A DNA stretch of 64,000 nt, taken from Isachenkonia alkalipeptolytica. GTDB taxonomy: Bacteria > Bacillota > Clostridia > Peptostreptococcales > T1SED10-28. The DNA is taken from positions 1 through 64,000 of the forward strand of contig NZ_SUMG01000012.1 in NCBI RefSeq assembly GCF_009910325.1. The letters run 5' to 3'. A program made the translations under genes and the position numbers. Shown in pieces: positions 1 through 7,764 of this stretch; positions within the stretch are counted from its first letter, which is position 1; every line of letters begins with the position of its first letter. The notes beneath the pieces are model-generated. The model was given only the letters and a program-made list of their open reading frames with translations. It was not told the DNA's origin and made no database searches.

Positions 1-69
1 CAGGGGGTCGGACCCTGTGGTACAAAAAAAGTGTACCACAGGGTCCGACCCCCTGGTACACTTTTTTTG
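1..69. repeat. REP-like nested palindromes, also terminator of the purine permease
   Basis: Positions 1-23 and 33-55 are perfect 23-bp inverted arms. A second overlapping hairpin (about 22-61) pairs GTGTACC with GGTACAC. Read on the minus strand, the second hairpin is followed by seven T residues and lies just after the permease stop, so it can act as an intrinsic terminator. The GGGTCGGACCC core repeated in alternating orientation resembles REP-type palindromes. The window edge cuts the array, so its full length is unknown. Confidence 0.7.
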
Positions 70-116
70 TTTCTTATTTTCCATTTTCCGTTTGCTTAGG
101 ATTCCCTGCGGTTTGA

Positions 117-1439
117 CTAAATGATAAAGTTGATGATGAAAACCAGTACTAAAATGTAAGCAATTGGGGATACGTCCTTGGCCTTGCCCGTAAGCACCTT
201 CAGGAATACGTAAGAGGAAAGTCCGAAAATAATACCTTCCGCAATACTATAGGTTAGGGGCATCATAATAATCGCCAAGAACACCGGAATGGCTTCCGTA
301 TAATCGCTTAAATCAATCTTTTGAATCGGACTCATCATGAACAGTCCAACGATGATCAGCGCCGGTGCCGTAGCGGCGTCCGGTACGATTAGGAAGATCG
401 GGGAGAGCAATAGGGCAATTAAGAACATCCCTGCGGTGGATAGCGCCGTAAGACCGGTTCTTCCACCTTCAGCAACTCCCGCAGCACTTTCTACATACGT
501 GGTTACGGTACTGGTTCCTAGACAGGCTCCGGCAGTGGTACCCACAGCGTCGGCAAACAGTGCCTGCTTCGCCTTCGGTAGAGATCCGTCTTCCCGTAAA
601 ATGTTGGTCTTTGAAGCAACCCCCACTAAGGTTCCGATGGTATCCAGCATGTCGACAATTAAGAAGGTTACCAACACAATCACCATATCCCAGGTGAAAA
701 TCTCACTAAAACCGACAAATTGAAAAGCAATAGGTCTTAAGGATGGAGGGGTGCTGATGATTCCTTCCGGTAAGTTGGCAACACCAAAGGGAATACTGAT
801 TACCGTCGCCACCAAAATTCCTAATAATAAAGCCCCTTTAATATTTTTAATCAGTAATACTCCGGTAATAATAATACCGGCGATGGTAATCAGTACGGGA
901 GCACTGGTCATATCACCCAGGGTGACCGCCGTGGCTTCATAAGGTATAACCACTCCCGCATTTTGAAGACCGATAAAGGCGATAAATAAACCGATCCCTA
1001 CGGATATGGCATGCTTTAAGTTGATCGGAATGGAATCCACAATCTTATCCCGTACATTAAAGGCGGTTAAAATAAGGAAGATAATTCCTTCGATAAACAC
1101 TGCGGTTAAGGCGAATTGGAAAGAATATCCCATTCCGAGAACCACCGTGTAAGCAAAAAAAGCATTCAGTCCCATACCCGGGGCTAAGGCAAAGGGGTAG
1201 TTGGCATAAAAGGCCATTACTAAGGTTGCAATAATTGCAGATACTGCGGTTGCCGTAAACACGGCACCAAAATCCATCCCTGCGTCGGATAAAATCCCGG
1301 GGTTTGCAACTAATATGTATGCCATGGTCATAAAGGTAGTAATTCCTGCTAAAATTTCGGTTTTCACATTGGTGCCGTGTTCCTTTAACTTAAAGGTTTT
1401 TTCCAAGAATCCGTTTTCCATGCTTTGGTTATTACTCAA
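117..1439 (-). CDS. AzgA/PbuG-type purine (hypoxanthine/guanine/adenine) permease
   Basis: This is a 440-residue multi-spanning membrane protein of the AzgA/PbuG branch of nucleobase permeases, which import purine bases by proton symport. The N-terminal stretch around residues 16-50, with its family-typical block TFMTMAYILVANPGILS, and about twelve hydrophobic segments support the call. The start is TTG at 1439, eight bases after AGGAGG; the Met at codon 7 has no better site. It is the last gene downstream of the microcompartment and adenine-deaminase genes on the same strand but has its own promoter at 1562-1590. In this setting it probably supplies purine to the pathway. The exact substrate cannot be read from sequence. 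Confidence 0.9.
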   Translation of the reverse strand: MSNNQSMENGFLEKTFKLKEHGTNVKTEILAGITTFMTMAYILVANPGILSDAGMDFGAVFTATAVSAIIATLVMAFYANYPFALAPGMGLNAFFAYTVVLGMGYSFQFALTAVFIEGIIFLILTAFNVRDKIVDSIPINLKHAISVGIGLFIAFIGLQNAGVVIPYEATAVTLGDMTSAPVLITIAGIIITGVLLIKNIKGALLLGILVATVISIPFGVANLPEGIISTPPSLRPIAFQFVGFSEIFTWDMVIVLVTFLIVDMLDTIGTLVGVASKTNILREDGSLPKAKQALFADAVGTTAGACLGTSTVTTYVESAAGVAEGGRTGLTALSTAGMFLIALLLSPIFLIVPDAATAPALIIVGLFMMSPIQKIDLSDYTEAIPVFLAIIMMPLTYSIAEGIIFGLSSYVFLKVLTGKAKDVSPIAYILVLVFIINFII

Positions 1440-1548
1440 ATTTGTTTCCTCCTCTTATCTAATTTTAATAAACCCGTTGAGAGAAACTTGATTCGCGTGA
1501 AAATTCCAACTGTAGCCTCCTTTCTGAATATTCAAGATGGTAAAAAAG

Positions 1549-1590
1549 TTGAAGCTATAGTATTATAATATATTTTTGCTATAGCTTCAA
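1549..1590 (-). promoter_or_regulatory. Promoter of the purine permease embedded in a 12-bp inverted repeat
   Basis: On the minus strand a TTGAAG -35 (1585-1590) and a TATAAT -10 (1562-1567) are separated by 17 bases. The arms TTGAAGCTATAG and CTATAGCTTCAA coincide with the -35 and the region at +1, so a dimeric regulator bound here would occlude RNA polymerase. No purine riboswitch core was seen in the roughly 115-base leader. Confidence 0.65.
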
Positions 1591-1702
1591 CCGATTTTCT
1601 TGTCTAGTACTATGATACTACATTTGTATCCATCATTTTAATGTGTACTCTACACAATTCTTTTCGAATTCTTGTTGTTTTTCGAGGATTATTCTAATAA
1701 AG

Positions 1703-3514
1703 TTATACAATCGGATCCAAAATTTTGAAATTGTTCACATCAATGATGCCCTGATCCGTCAGTTTCCATTTGGGACTGGTGGAAAGAGCCAAAAAGGACA
1801 GGTGCATAAAAGGCGCATGCACTTTGCCGCCTAATTCCTCGTTCACGATTCTTTCCAACTCTCCATAGCCGGCACTGACCTCGTGACCGGTTAATTCATC
1901 GGTGATTAAGCCCCCCACAGGGAGTCTCATTTCCTGAATTACCCGACCCCGGTTGGCCACCGCAATACCGCCTTCCATTTCAATGACCCGGTTGATGGCA
2001 TGGGCAATATCCTTCAGGTTCGTACCCACGGCAATGATGTTATGGGTATCATGAGCAATACTCTCGGCGAAGGCGCCCTGGGTGATTCCGAAACCTTTCA
2101 CAAAGGCCCGTCCAATACTGCCGTTTCTGCCGTAACGCTCCACGCACACCATGTGAAGGACATCTCCCTGCACGTCGGCCTGGGCAATACCCTGCTGAAC
2201 CTTTACCGGTTCTTCGAAGCTGTCACTTAAGTTTTGATCGGGAATCAGTCCGATCACCCGGGCGGTGGCTTCCCGACCCTCGGTTTTAATTCCTAAGTCC
2301 TCTTCCTTAACGGGAGCAACTTTTACCGAGTGCTTTACGGCATCGGGATAGGTGTACTTCGGAAGCTCTTCCAGCATCTTTCCTTCGTAGGCCGTCAGCT
2401 TTCCTTTGACGTACACCGCCTCCACACTCATTTCCTGAAGATCGTCGATAATGGCGATATCCGCTCTTTTTCCCGGTGCTAAAATCCCCACATCCTCCAA
2501 TCCGAAATAGGTTGCGGGATTGATGGTAACCATTTGGATCGCTTCAATAGGGTCTGCACCCTCTTGGATGGTCCGTTTCACAATTTCATTCATATGCCCG
2601 AGCTTTTCCAAGTCCTCGGCCACCATATCATCGGTGGCCAGGATGCATCTTCTCGAGTCCAGTCCTTCTTCCGTAACTGCCCGGATACATTCCGCCATGT
2701 TTCGCTGGGTGGAACCCTCCCGCATGAAAACGTAGACTCCTTGGCGAAGTTTCTCCACACATTCTTCCTTCGTCGTGGTTTCATGACAGGAACATTCCCC
2801 CGCCGTAGAGATAATATGGGCGGCGAGTTCGTTTCCGAAGAGCTCCGGAGCATTGCCGTCCACCACCTTGCCAAGACTTCGGGCATAGGCCGTGGAGGCC
2901 AGCAAATCCGTCACCACTTCCGGGGTATTTCGGTATACATGCTTTACGTTACTGAATCCCTGAAGTTCTCCGATTCCGATAATGTTCTGGTAGTTCAGTA
3001 AATCCGGCATATCCTTTGAGGTAATATCATAAGCTGCAGTTTCCAGTCCCGGAGAATCCGGAGTAAGGGCCGGCACCACCAGTTTCACATTGTTCGGTAC
3101 ATGGGCGGCTTCGTCGGCCATGGCCTTCATTCCGATAGGACCTAAGGCATTGCCGATCTCATGAGGATCCGCCACCAAAGTGGTGGTCCCCGAGGGAATG
3201 GAGAACCTGGAAAATTCGGTGATGGTCAGCATACTGCTTTCAAAGTGCATATGGGAATCCATAAAGCCCGGTGCAATAAAACGTCCGGAAACGTCCACTA
3301 CTAACGTATCGGGACCAATCAAGCTTGACGCGTCCCCCACGTTAAGAATATAGTCTCCCTTAATGGAAACGTCGGCCACGTAGACTTCCCGGGTTAAGAC
3401 ATTAATGAAGTTCCCGCCGCTAAGTACCACGTCGGCGAAATCATGATCCGACATTAACACATCAATCAGATTCCGATATTCCATTGATTTTTTAAATCCT
3501 TGGGCATCTAACAC
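1703..3514 (-). CDS. Adenine deaminase-family metal hydrolase (possible 4-aminoimidazole deaminase)
   Basis: Amidohydrolase-superfamily protein of about 603 residues matching adenine deaminase along its length: DSHMHFES metal motif near residues 86-93, DPHE near 117, a conserved GxGE near 182, ECSCHET near 240, and MREGS. Adenine deaminases hydrolyse adenine to hypoxanthine and ammonia. Two usually invariant positions differ: the family DGHxP motif reads DGNAPE (His to Asn) and DDR reads DDM. The start is GTG at 3514, six bases after GGGAGG; the upstream TTG at 3544 has none. Next to the BMC-P gene and the purine pathway it may deaminate 4-aminoimidazole instead of, or besides, adenine; that substrate switch is inference. 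Confidence 0.85.
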   Translation of the reverse strand: MLDAQGFKKSMEYRNLIDVLMSDHDFADVVLSGGNFINVLTREVYVADVSIKGDYILNVGDASSLIGPDTLVVDVSGRFIAPGFMDSHMHFESSMLTITEFSRFSIPSGTTTLVADPHEIGNALGPIGMKAMADEAAHVPNNVKLVVPALTPDSPGLETAAYDITSKDMPDLLNYQNIIGIGELQGFSNVKHVYRNTPEVVTDLLASTAYARSLGKVVDGNAPELFGNELAAHIISTAGECSCHETTTKEECVEKLRQGVYVFMREGSTQRNMAECIRAVTEEGLDSRRCILATDDMVAEDLEKLGHMNEIVKRTIQEGADPIEAIQMVTINPATYFGLEDVGILAPGKRADIAIIDDLQEMSVEAVYVKGKLTAYEGKMLEELPKYTYPDAVKHSVKVAPVKEEDLGIKTEGREATARVIGLIPDQNLSDSFEEPVKVQQGIAQADVQGDVLHMVCVERYGRNGSIGRAFVKGFGITQGAFAESIAHDTHNIIAVGTNLKDIAHAINRVIEMEGGIAVANRGRVIQEMRLPVGGLITDELTGHEVSAGYGELERIVNEELGGKVHAPFMHLSFLALSTSPKWKLTDQGIIDVNNFKILDPIV

Positions 3515-3644
3515 AATTCGCCCTCCCTTCTGTATCACAATCAATCGTTGAATCTATTTTTATCCACTGTCGTCTCTGTTTTAAAATTGTCGTCTCTGTT
3601 TTTAAATCAATCCTTCAATCCCTCATTTGAGTTCATTATCTTTT

Positions 3645-3914
3645 TCAATCATATAGATCAATATTATCCACAATTCCTACAATGGCCATATCAATAGCAG
3701 ATTCCCGCTTTCTGGCTGCATTCCTGGCCGCGGTACCCTTCGTGTAGATTACCACTTCCCCGATTCCGGCGCCTACGGTGTCCACGGCAATGACCGGCTC
3801 TCCGATTTCCTTGTAGTCCATGGTCAGGGGTTGGGTAATCATTAATTTACAGCCCAACAGGGTTTCATCTTTTCTCGTTGCCACTGCGGTTCCAATTATT
3901 TTTCCTATATTCAT
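3645..3914 (-). CDS. Microcompartment pentameric vertex protein (BMC-P, EutN/CcmL family)
   Basis: An 89-residue EutN/CcmL-family protein. Pentamers of this fold cap the vertices of microcompartment shells. The GKIIGTAVATRK start, the central DTVGAGIGE block (about residues 45-53) and the GTAARNA loop (about 60-66) are the family signature, and the length is normal. It has a GGAGAG site before ATG and lies 12 bases after the flavoprotein gene, so the two are probably co-transcribed. It is the only pentamer gene in the locus. Confidence 0.95.
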   Translation of the reverse strand: MNIGKIIGTAVATRKDETLLGCKLMITQPLTMDYKEIGEPVIAVDTVGAGIGEVVIYTKGTAARNAARKRESAIDMAIVGIVDNIDLYD

Positions 3915-3926
3915 GGTCTCTCTCCT

Positions 3927-4823
3927 TTACCCTTGTTCTTTTTTGATTTCAATCCCCATGGTTTTGGCACGATCCCAGGCCAAAGGGGTAACAATTGTAT
4001 TGAAAGGAACTGTTAGGATCTTTAAAGGAGAGTTCATATTTGTAAGATCTTTCTCCGTAATGATGGTTTTATCTCCCATTTTGCCCCGTTGTTCCCCTGG
4101 AGGTTGAACCCTTGGGGCTTTTGTCTGTTCCCGGGATTTTAAAGCCTTTTGCTTCAAGAAGGTATCTTGTAACACTTTCTGATAGTCTTGACCATAGAGG
4201 GTTACCACTCCCATTTTTTCGATCTTTTCTATCATTTCATCAACCATCTTTTGCATTTCGGGAACCTTCGACCGCTGTCCTTTATAGGCCACCACACTAT
4301 CCAGGTTCAAAACCATTTTTTTCCCCCGCCACAGACCTTCCCATAAAAGGGTGGAAATAAAATCATCCAGTATTCCCTTGGAAAGTTTGGAAGTTGTGTT
4401 TTGTGTGGTCATGGGCACAACGATGCCGTCCACCCGCTCAAGAATCCGGGTGATTTCCCCTTTATCCACTTCCGTGAAAACATTCCGGGCGCCCAGTTGT
4501 TTTTGTATGTTTTTAATGTCCTGCAAATCTTTCCCGTTCCAGGAAAAAGCGACGTCAAAGCTGATTCCGTATTCCCGGGACCTTTTCAGTTCCTCTAAAG
4601 CTTGATCGATCCCTCTATTGGTACCGGTAAAGACCGCTAACAAATTCAACTGTTTTTCTCCGGGGGAAGGCGGCGGATTCACCGCGCCCTTCCGTACATC
4701 CGGGTAGCCACTCTGTTCATTCCTGTTTGGATTCTTTTTTGGATTGTTGCTTGTATTCTCATACGGACTTGAAGACTGCCCAAGCTGATCCAAAATCGAT
4801 TTGGTAAAATCATGCTTATTCAT
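3927..4823 (-). CDS. Microcompartment-associated flavoprotein with N-terminal encapsulation-like helix
   Basis: A 298-residue protein in three parts. Residues 1-15 form a short amphipathic helix (MNKHDFTKSILDQLG) followed by a Ser/Asn/Pro-rich linker to about residue 57, the layout of a BMC encapsulation peptide. Residues 58-215 look like an HFCD-type flavoprotein fold, with LLAVFTGTN near the start and VVPMTTQNTTSKLSKGI as the flavin-binding region. The last 45 residues carry a VPFNTIVTPLAWDRAKTMGI block like tails of other BMC-associated proteins. Genes on both sides encode shell proteins. The reaction is unknown; roles in prenyl-FMN handling or electron transfer are guesses. Confidence 0.7.
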   Translation of the reverse strand: MNKHDFTKSILDQLGQSSSPYENTSNNPKKNPNRNEQSGYPDVRKGAVNPPPSPGEKQLNLLAVFTGTNRGIDQALEELKRSREYGISFDVAFSWNGKDLQDIKNIQKQLGARNVFTEVDKGEITRILERVDGIVVPMTTQNTTSKLSKGILDDFISTLLWEGLWRGKKMVLNLDSVVAYKGQRSKVPEMQKMVDEMIEKIEKMGVVTLYGQDYQKVLQDTFLKQKALKSREQTKAPRVQPPGEQRGKMGDKTIITEKDLTNMNSPLKILTVPFNTIVTPLAWDRAKTMGIEIKKEQG

Positions 4824-4854
4824 CGTTTAACACCTCACTGAGGAGTTTACCCCT

Positions 4855-5133
4855 TTATTCTTGACCTTTTAACATTACTCTTTCCACTTCTGAATGAGGT
4901 CTTGGGATTACATGAACGGAGTGCAGTTCACCAACCACTCTTGCGGCCTCTGCTCCTGCATCGGTGGCGGCTTTTACGGCCCCTACATCGCCTCGTACCA
5001 TTACAGTTACCAGACCGAAGCCGATTTTCTCATAGCCTACCAATTGTACGTTTGCTGCCTTTACCATGGCATCCGCTGCTTCCGTAGCGCCTACCAAACC
5101 CTTTGTTTCTACCATACCCAGTGCTTGACTCAT
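4855..5133 (-). CDS. Microcompartment hexameric shell protein (BMC-H, PduA type)
   Basis: A 92-residue single BMC-domain protein, the tile of the shell facets. It starts with the typical [18 protein letters not shown] and ends with the [11 protein letters not shown] strand-helix. The pore loop reads KIGFG, with Phe where PduA has Ser, suggesting a narrower or more hydrophobic pore. An AAGGAGGG site precedes ATG. It lies between the extended BMC-H and the flavoprotein, all on the same strand. Confidence 0.96.
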   Translation of the reverse strand: MSQALGMVETKGLVGATEAADAMVKAANVQLVGYEKIGFGLVTVMVRGDVGAVKAATDAGAEAARVVGELHSVHVIPRPHSEVERVMLKGQE

Positions 5134-5195
5134 AATATACCCTCCTTGAATTTTGTATTATTCATTTCTTATTTACAATAACTGATGATGCTCGC

Positions 5196-5630
5196 TTAGC
5201 TCTTTGCTTTTGTGGTATTACCCTTTTTGGTTTCCTGTTTCTTGCCGGTTTCCTGTTTCTTGCTTGTTTCCTGTTTCTTATCGGTTCCCTGCTTTTTATT
5301 GCTGTTTTCAATGACCTTGGCCCCTGATTTCTTCTTAAGGTTTTTTCGGAAAATTTCAATCAAGTGGTCCAATTCTTCATCGGGTCTTGCAATAACATGA
5401 TGGGCTGCCACCGTGCCGATTTGCCGGGCCGCTGAAACACCTGCGTCCACTGCCGCCTGTACTGCTGCTACATCCCCGGCTAAGTGCACGGTTACACTTA
5501 CCGCCTTGCCTACACCGATGACTTTTTCATAACCGATCAGTTCCACATCGGCGGCTTTACTGGCTGCATCCAGGGCTGTAACGGCGCTGGTCAGTCCTAT
5601 GGTTTCAATCAAACCTAATGCCGGTTTCAT
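5196..5630 (-). CDS. Hexameric shell protein (BMC-H) with Lys-rich repeat tail
   Basis: A 144-residue protein. Residues 1-90 are a canonical BMC domain (ALGLIETIGLTSAV start, HHVIARPDEELD end). The pore loop is IGVGK and carries a Lys, so anion selectivity is plausible. A tail of about 50 residues made of KKQET-like six-residue repeats follows; it is strongly basic and expected to be disordered. BMC-H proteins are usually near 90-100 residues, so the tail is an add-on that could face cargo, nucleic acid or the cell interior. The tail is encoded by 18-bp tandem repeats at 5231-5302. Confidence 0.93.
   Translation of the reverse strand: MKPALGLIETIGLTSAVTALDAASKAADVELIGYEKVIGVGKAVSVTVHLAGDVAAVQAAVDAGVSAARQIGTVAAHHVIARPDEELDHLIEIFRKNLKKKSGAKVIENSNKKQGTDKKQETSKKQETGKKQETKKGNTTKAKS
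5231..5302. repeat. 18-bp tandem repeats inside the BMC-H tail
   Basis: Four consecutive 18-bp units (5231-5248, 5249-5266, 5267-5284, 5285-5302) encode KKQET-type hexapeptides. The first three units share TTTCCTGTTTCTT and differ only in their last four or five bases, so recent slippage is likely and copy number may vary between strains. Confidence 0.85.
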
Positions 5631-5655
5631 ACCACACCTCCTCCTTTTTCAATGC

Positions 5656-6081
5656 TTACAACAAATTCCCTTTTCCTAGAGACTTTAACCCTACGGGAAC
5701 CACGTCTTTCCCGGGCTTTGCAATCACCGAGGTTTTTACCCCGCCCTTATTATAGGGATCTTTCACCGGACTTGTCTTTTCTTTTGCCCGGGAATGCTTC
5801 TCAGGCTTTGAAGGCTTCTCTTGGGGCTCCTCTGCTTTTTCAGAAGACTTTTTCACCAAATCCTCGAGTTTCACTTTTTTACCCCGAGCATCCGATGAAC
5901 TCTTCCCATTGGCAACCTCCAGGTTTCCCCGAGAGCCGTGAATAAGACCGGAAATCATTTCTTCTTCCCGTGTATCCAAATTCCGCTCCCTTTCCGGGGT
6001 GTCAGAGCAGGTGTTGGTTTTGATGCTTTTATTCTTTTTCGACATCTGATCCATCATTACTCTTGCTAACGGATTTGCCAT
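5656..6081 (-). CDS. Disordered basic protein of unknown family within the shell operon
   Basis: A 141-residue protein I do not recognise. It begins with a short amphipathic stretch (MANPLARVMMDQMSKKNK), continues as a Lys/Glu/Ser/Pro-rich segment with no globular character, and ends with a more ordered-looking hydrophobic/glycine stretch (about 114-141, containing SVIAKPGKDVVPVGLKSLG). A GGTGGTG site precedes ATG. It lies between two BMC-H genes with gaps of about 20-25 bases, so it is very likely co-expressed with the shell. A linker or scaffold between shell and cargo is the simplest idea, but nothing in the sequence proves it. Confidence 0.75.
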   Translation of the reverse strand: MANPLARVMMDQMSKKNKSIKTNTCSDTPERERNLDTREEEMISGLIHGSRGNLEVANGKSSSDARGKKVKLEDLVKKSSEKAEEPQEKPSKPEKHSRAKEKTSPVKDPYNKGGVKTSVIAKPGKDVVPVGLKSLGKGNLL

Positions 6082-6100
6082 ATTATCACCACCATTTTGG

Positions 6101-6367
6101 CTAATCTAGAATTTTATCAATTTCATCGTGAGGTCTTGCAATTACATTTGTTGAAATAACTTCCGCAATTTCTGCGGCGATCTCCTTGGCATTCTCCACC
6201 GCTGCGGTAACCGCGGCAACTTCTCCGGTGACAATTACTGCCACAATACCCGAGCCCACATATTCTGCCTCTAATAGGGTTACATCGGCGGACTTCACCA
6301 TGGTATCCGCTGCCTGTATTGCTGCAACTAAACTTTTCGTTTCCACCATTCCTATGGCCTGTCGCAT
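6101..6367 (-). CDS. Microcompartment hexameric shell protein (BMC-H)
   Basis: A single BMC-domain protein of about 88 residues, MRQAIGMVETKSLVAAIQAAD to IARPHDEIDKIL. The pore loop is YVGSG, like the GSG of PduA, and differs from the two other hexamers here, so the shell probably offers three pore types. ATG at 6367 is nine bases from AAGGTGG; the TTG two codons earlier is too close to that site. It follows the ubiD gene by about 20 bases, joining enzymes and shell in one operon. Confidence 0.95.
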   Translation of the reverse strand: MRQAIGMVETKSLVAAIQAADTMVKSADVTLLEAEYVGSGIVAVIVTGEVAAVTAAVENAKEIAAEIAEVISTNVIARPHDEIDKILD

Positions 6368-6390
6368 AATCAATGACCACCTTTACTCTA

Positions 6391-7749
6391 TTATTTCATA
6401 TCCGGAAAATACTTACCAATATCAATATTTTCATATCCGGGAATAACTGCTCTTTCAAAGAACTTCCCTTGCTCACCTAAAGGCTTGGTTCCATCGATTC
6501 CGATTTTATCCGTATATCCTTGGGCTACATGAGAGGCTTCCAGTCCCGAGCCCAGGGCCCCTTGGATTACTACCAGATCTTTTCCTGCCTGAACCCTGGA
6601 AGCTAAGGCCAATTCAACATCTTTGTAGTTATAAATATCAATGTCCTCATCCACCACTACAACATGTTTAATATCCTTCGAGCTTCCCAGGGCTCCCATG
6701 ATCGCAGTTTTCGGATCTCCTTCATGGTTTTTTTTGATCTGTATAATCCCATGGAAGCGACAACCACCCCCAACGGTAATGTGCACATCCTTTGCATCCA
6801 CGAGGTTATTCACATAACTGAAAACCTCCGCCTCTCGGATCAATCCGTTGGATAAATGCTCTTCCCTTGAAGGAAATGCGTGTTGAAAGTAGGGCTCATT
6901 TCGGTGCATCACGGTTTGGATTTTCATCACGGGATTCGGAGCAACCTCCCCGTAATATCCCATCAGCTCTCCAAAAGGACCTTCATCCACCCGCTTGTTG
7001 GGGATCAGATGGCCTTCAAAGACCATTTCCGCATAGGCGGGCACTTCCAGGTCCACGGAATGACACTTCACCAGTTCTAAGGGTTCTCCCCGAAGGGCAC
7101 TGTCCACATGGTATTTATCCACCCCGTATTTCTCGGAGCTTATTTGGGATGCCAATAAGTACTCCGCATCGTATCCCAGTACCAGGGCACACTCCAAGGG
7201 CTGCCTTTTTTCTTCCAATTCTTTGAAATGCTTCAACAGTAAAGGCGACGCCCCGGAAATCAATGCATTGATTTCGTCCTTCTCATTGATTTGAAATCTT
7301 CGTACCGCCATATAGGTCTTTTTCGTTTCCGGATCCTTCACCACCAGCATCCCTGCGGTAATGAACCGCTCCGAGTCCTCGCCATTGGACTTGGGGATGG
7401 GAAACATTCTTCCGATATCAATGTTGCGGGTGATGATGTTCTCTTTGATCGGTCCATCCTCTAAAAGCTTGGGTGGTTTGGGATTTGCAATGGCATCCAT
7501 GATCCGTTCCAGTCGATCTTCCTTGGTCATGCCCATCAAGTCATAATAAATTTGTCGTTCCCCAAAGATTCCGCCCACTACCGGAACCTTGTGGCCTTTG
7601 ACCTTGGAAAACACGATGGGCTTTTCGCTGTCGAAGTAATCCAGCACGGCGCCCAATTCATAGATCGGGTCCACCGGTTCATGGCAATGGAGCAGCCGGT
7701 CGGATGCCTCCAGTAATCCTAAGGTCTTACGAAACATTTGTCTTTCCAA
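6391..7749 (-). CDS. UbiD-family prenylated-FMN decarboxylase (candidate 4-amino-5-imidazolecarboxylate decarboxylase)
   Basis: A 452-residue UbiD-family protein. Family hallmarks are the DEGPFGELMGYYGE segment around residue 260, the FQHAFPSREEHLSNG segment near 290-305 and the C-terminal GIDGTKP block. UbiD enzymes reversibly decarboxylate unsaturated or aromatic acids using prenyl-FMN made by UbiX, whose gene lies 15 bases upstream. In the clostridial purine route, 4-amino-5-imidazolecarboxylate is decarboxylated to 4-aminoimidazole, and this is the best candidate here. TTG at 7749 has AGGAGG six bases upstream. The substrate assignment is inferred from the neighbours. Confidence 0.88.
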   Translation of the reverse strand: MERQMFRKTLGLLEASDRLLHCHEPVDPIYELGAVLDYFDSEKPIVFSKVKGHKVPVVGGIFGERQIYYDLMGMTKEDRLERIMDAIANPKPPKLLEDGPIKENIITRNIDIGRMFPIPKSNGEDSERFITAGMLVVKDPETKKTYMAVRRFQINEKDEINALISGASPLLLKHFKELEEKRQPLECALVLGYDAEYLLASQISSEKYGVDKYHVDSALRGEPLELVKCHSVDLEVPAYAEMVFEGHLIPNKRVDEGPFGELMGYYGEVAPNPVMKIQTVMHRNEPYFQHAFPSREEHLSNGLIREAEVFSYVNNLVDAKDVHITVGGGCRFHGIIQIKKNHEGDPKTAIMGALGSSKDIKHVVVVDEDIDIYNYKDVELALASRVQAGKDLVVIQGALGSGLEASHVAQGYTDKIGIDGTKPLGEQGKFFERAVIPGYENIDIGKYFPDMK

Positions 7750-7764
7750 AACATCCCTCCTTTC

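Noticed and set aside
1440-1640. Purine riboswitch upstream of the purine permease
   Set aside because: None of the conserved junction and loop sequences of the purine aptamer could be found on the minus strand; only a promoter and inverted repeat are visible.
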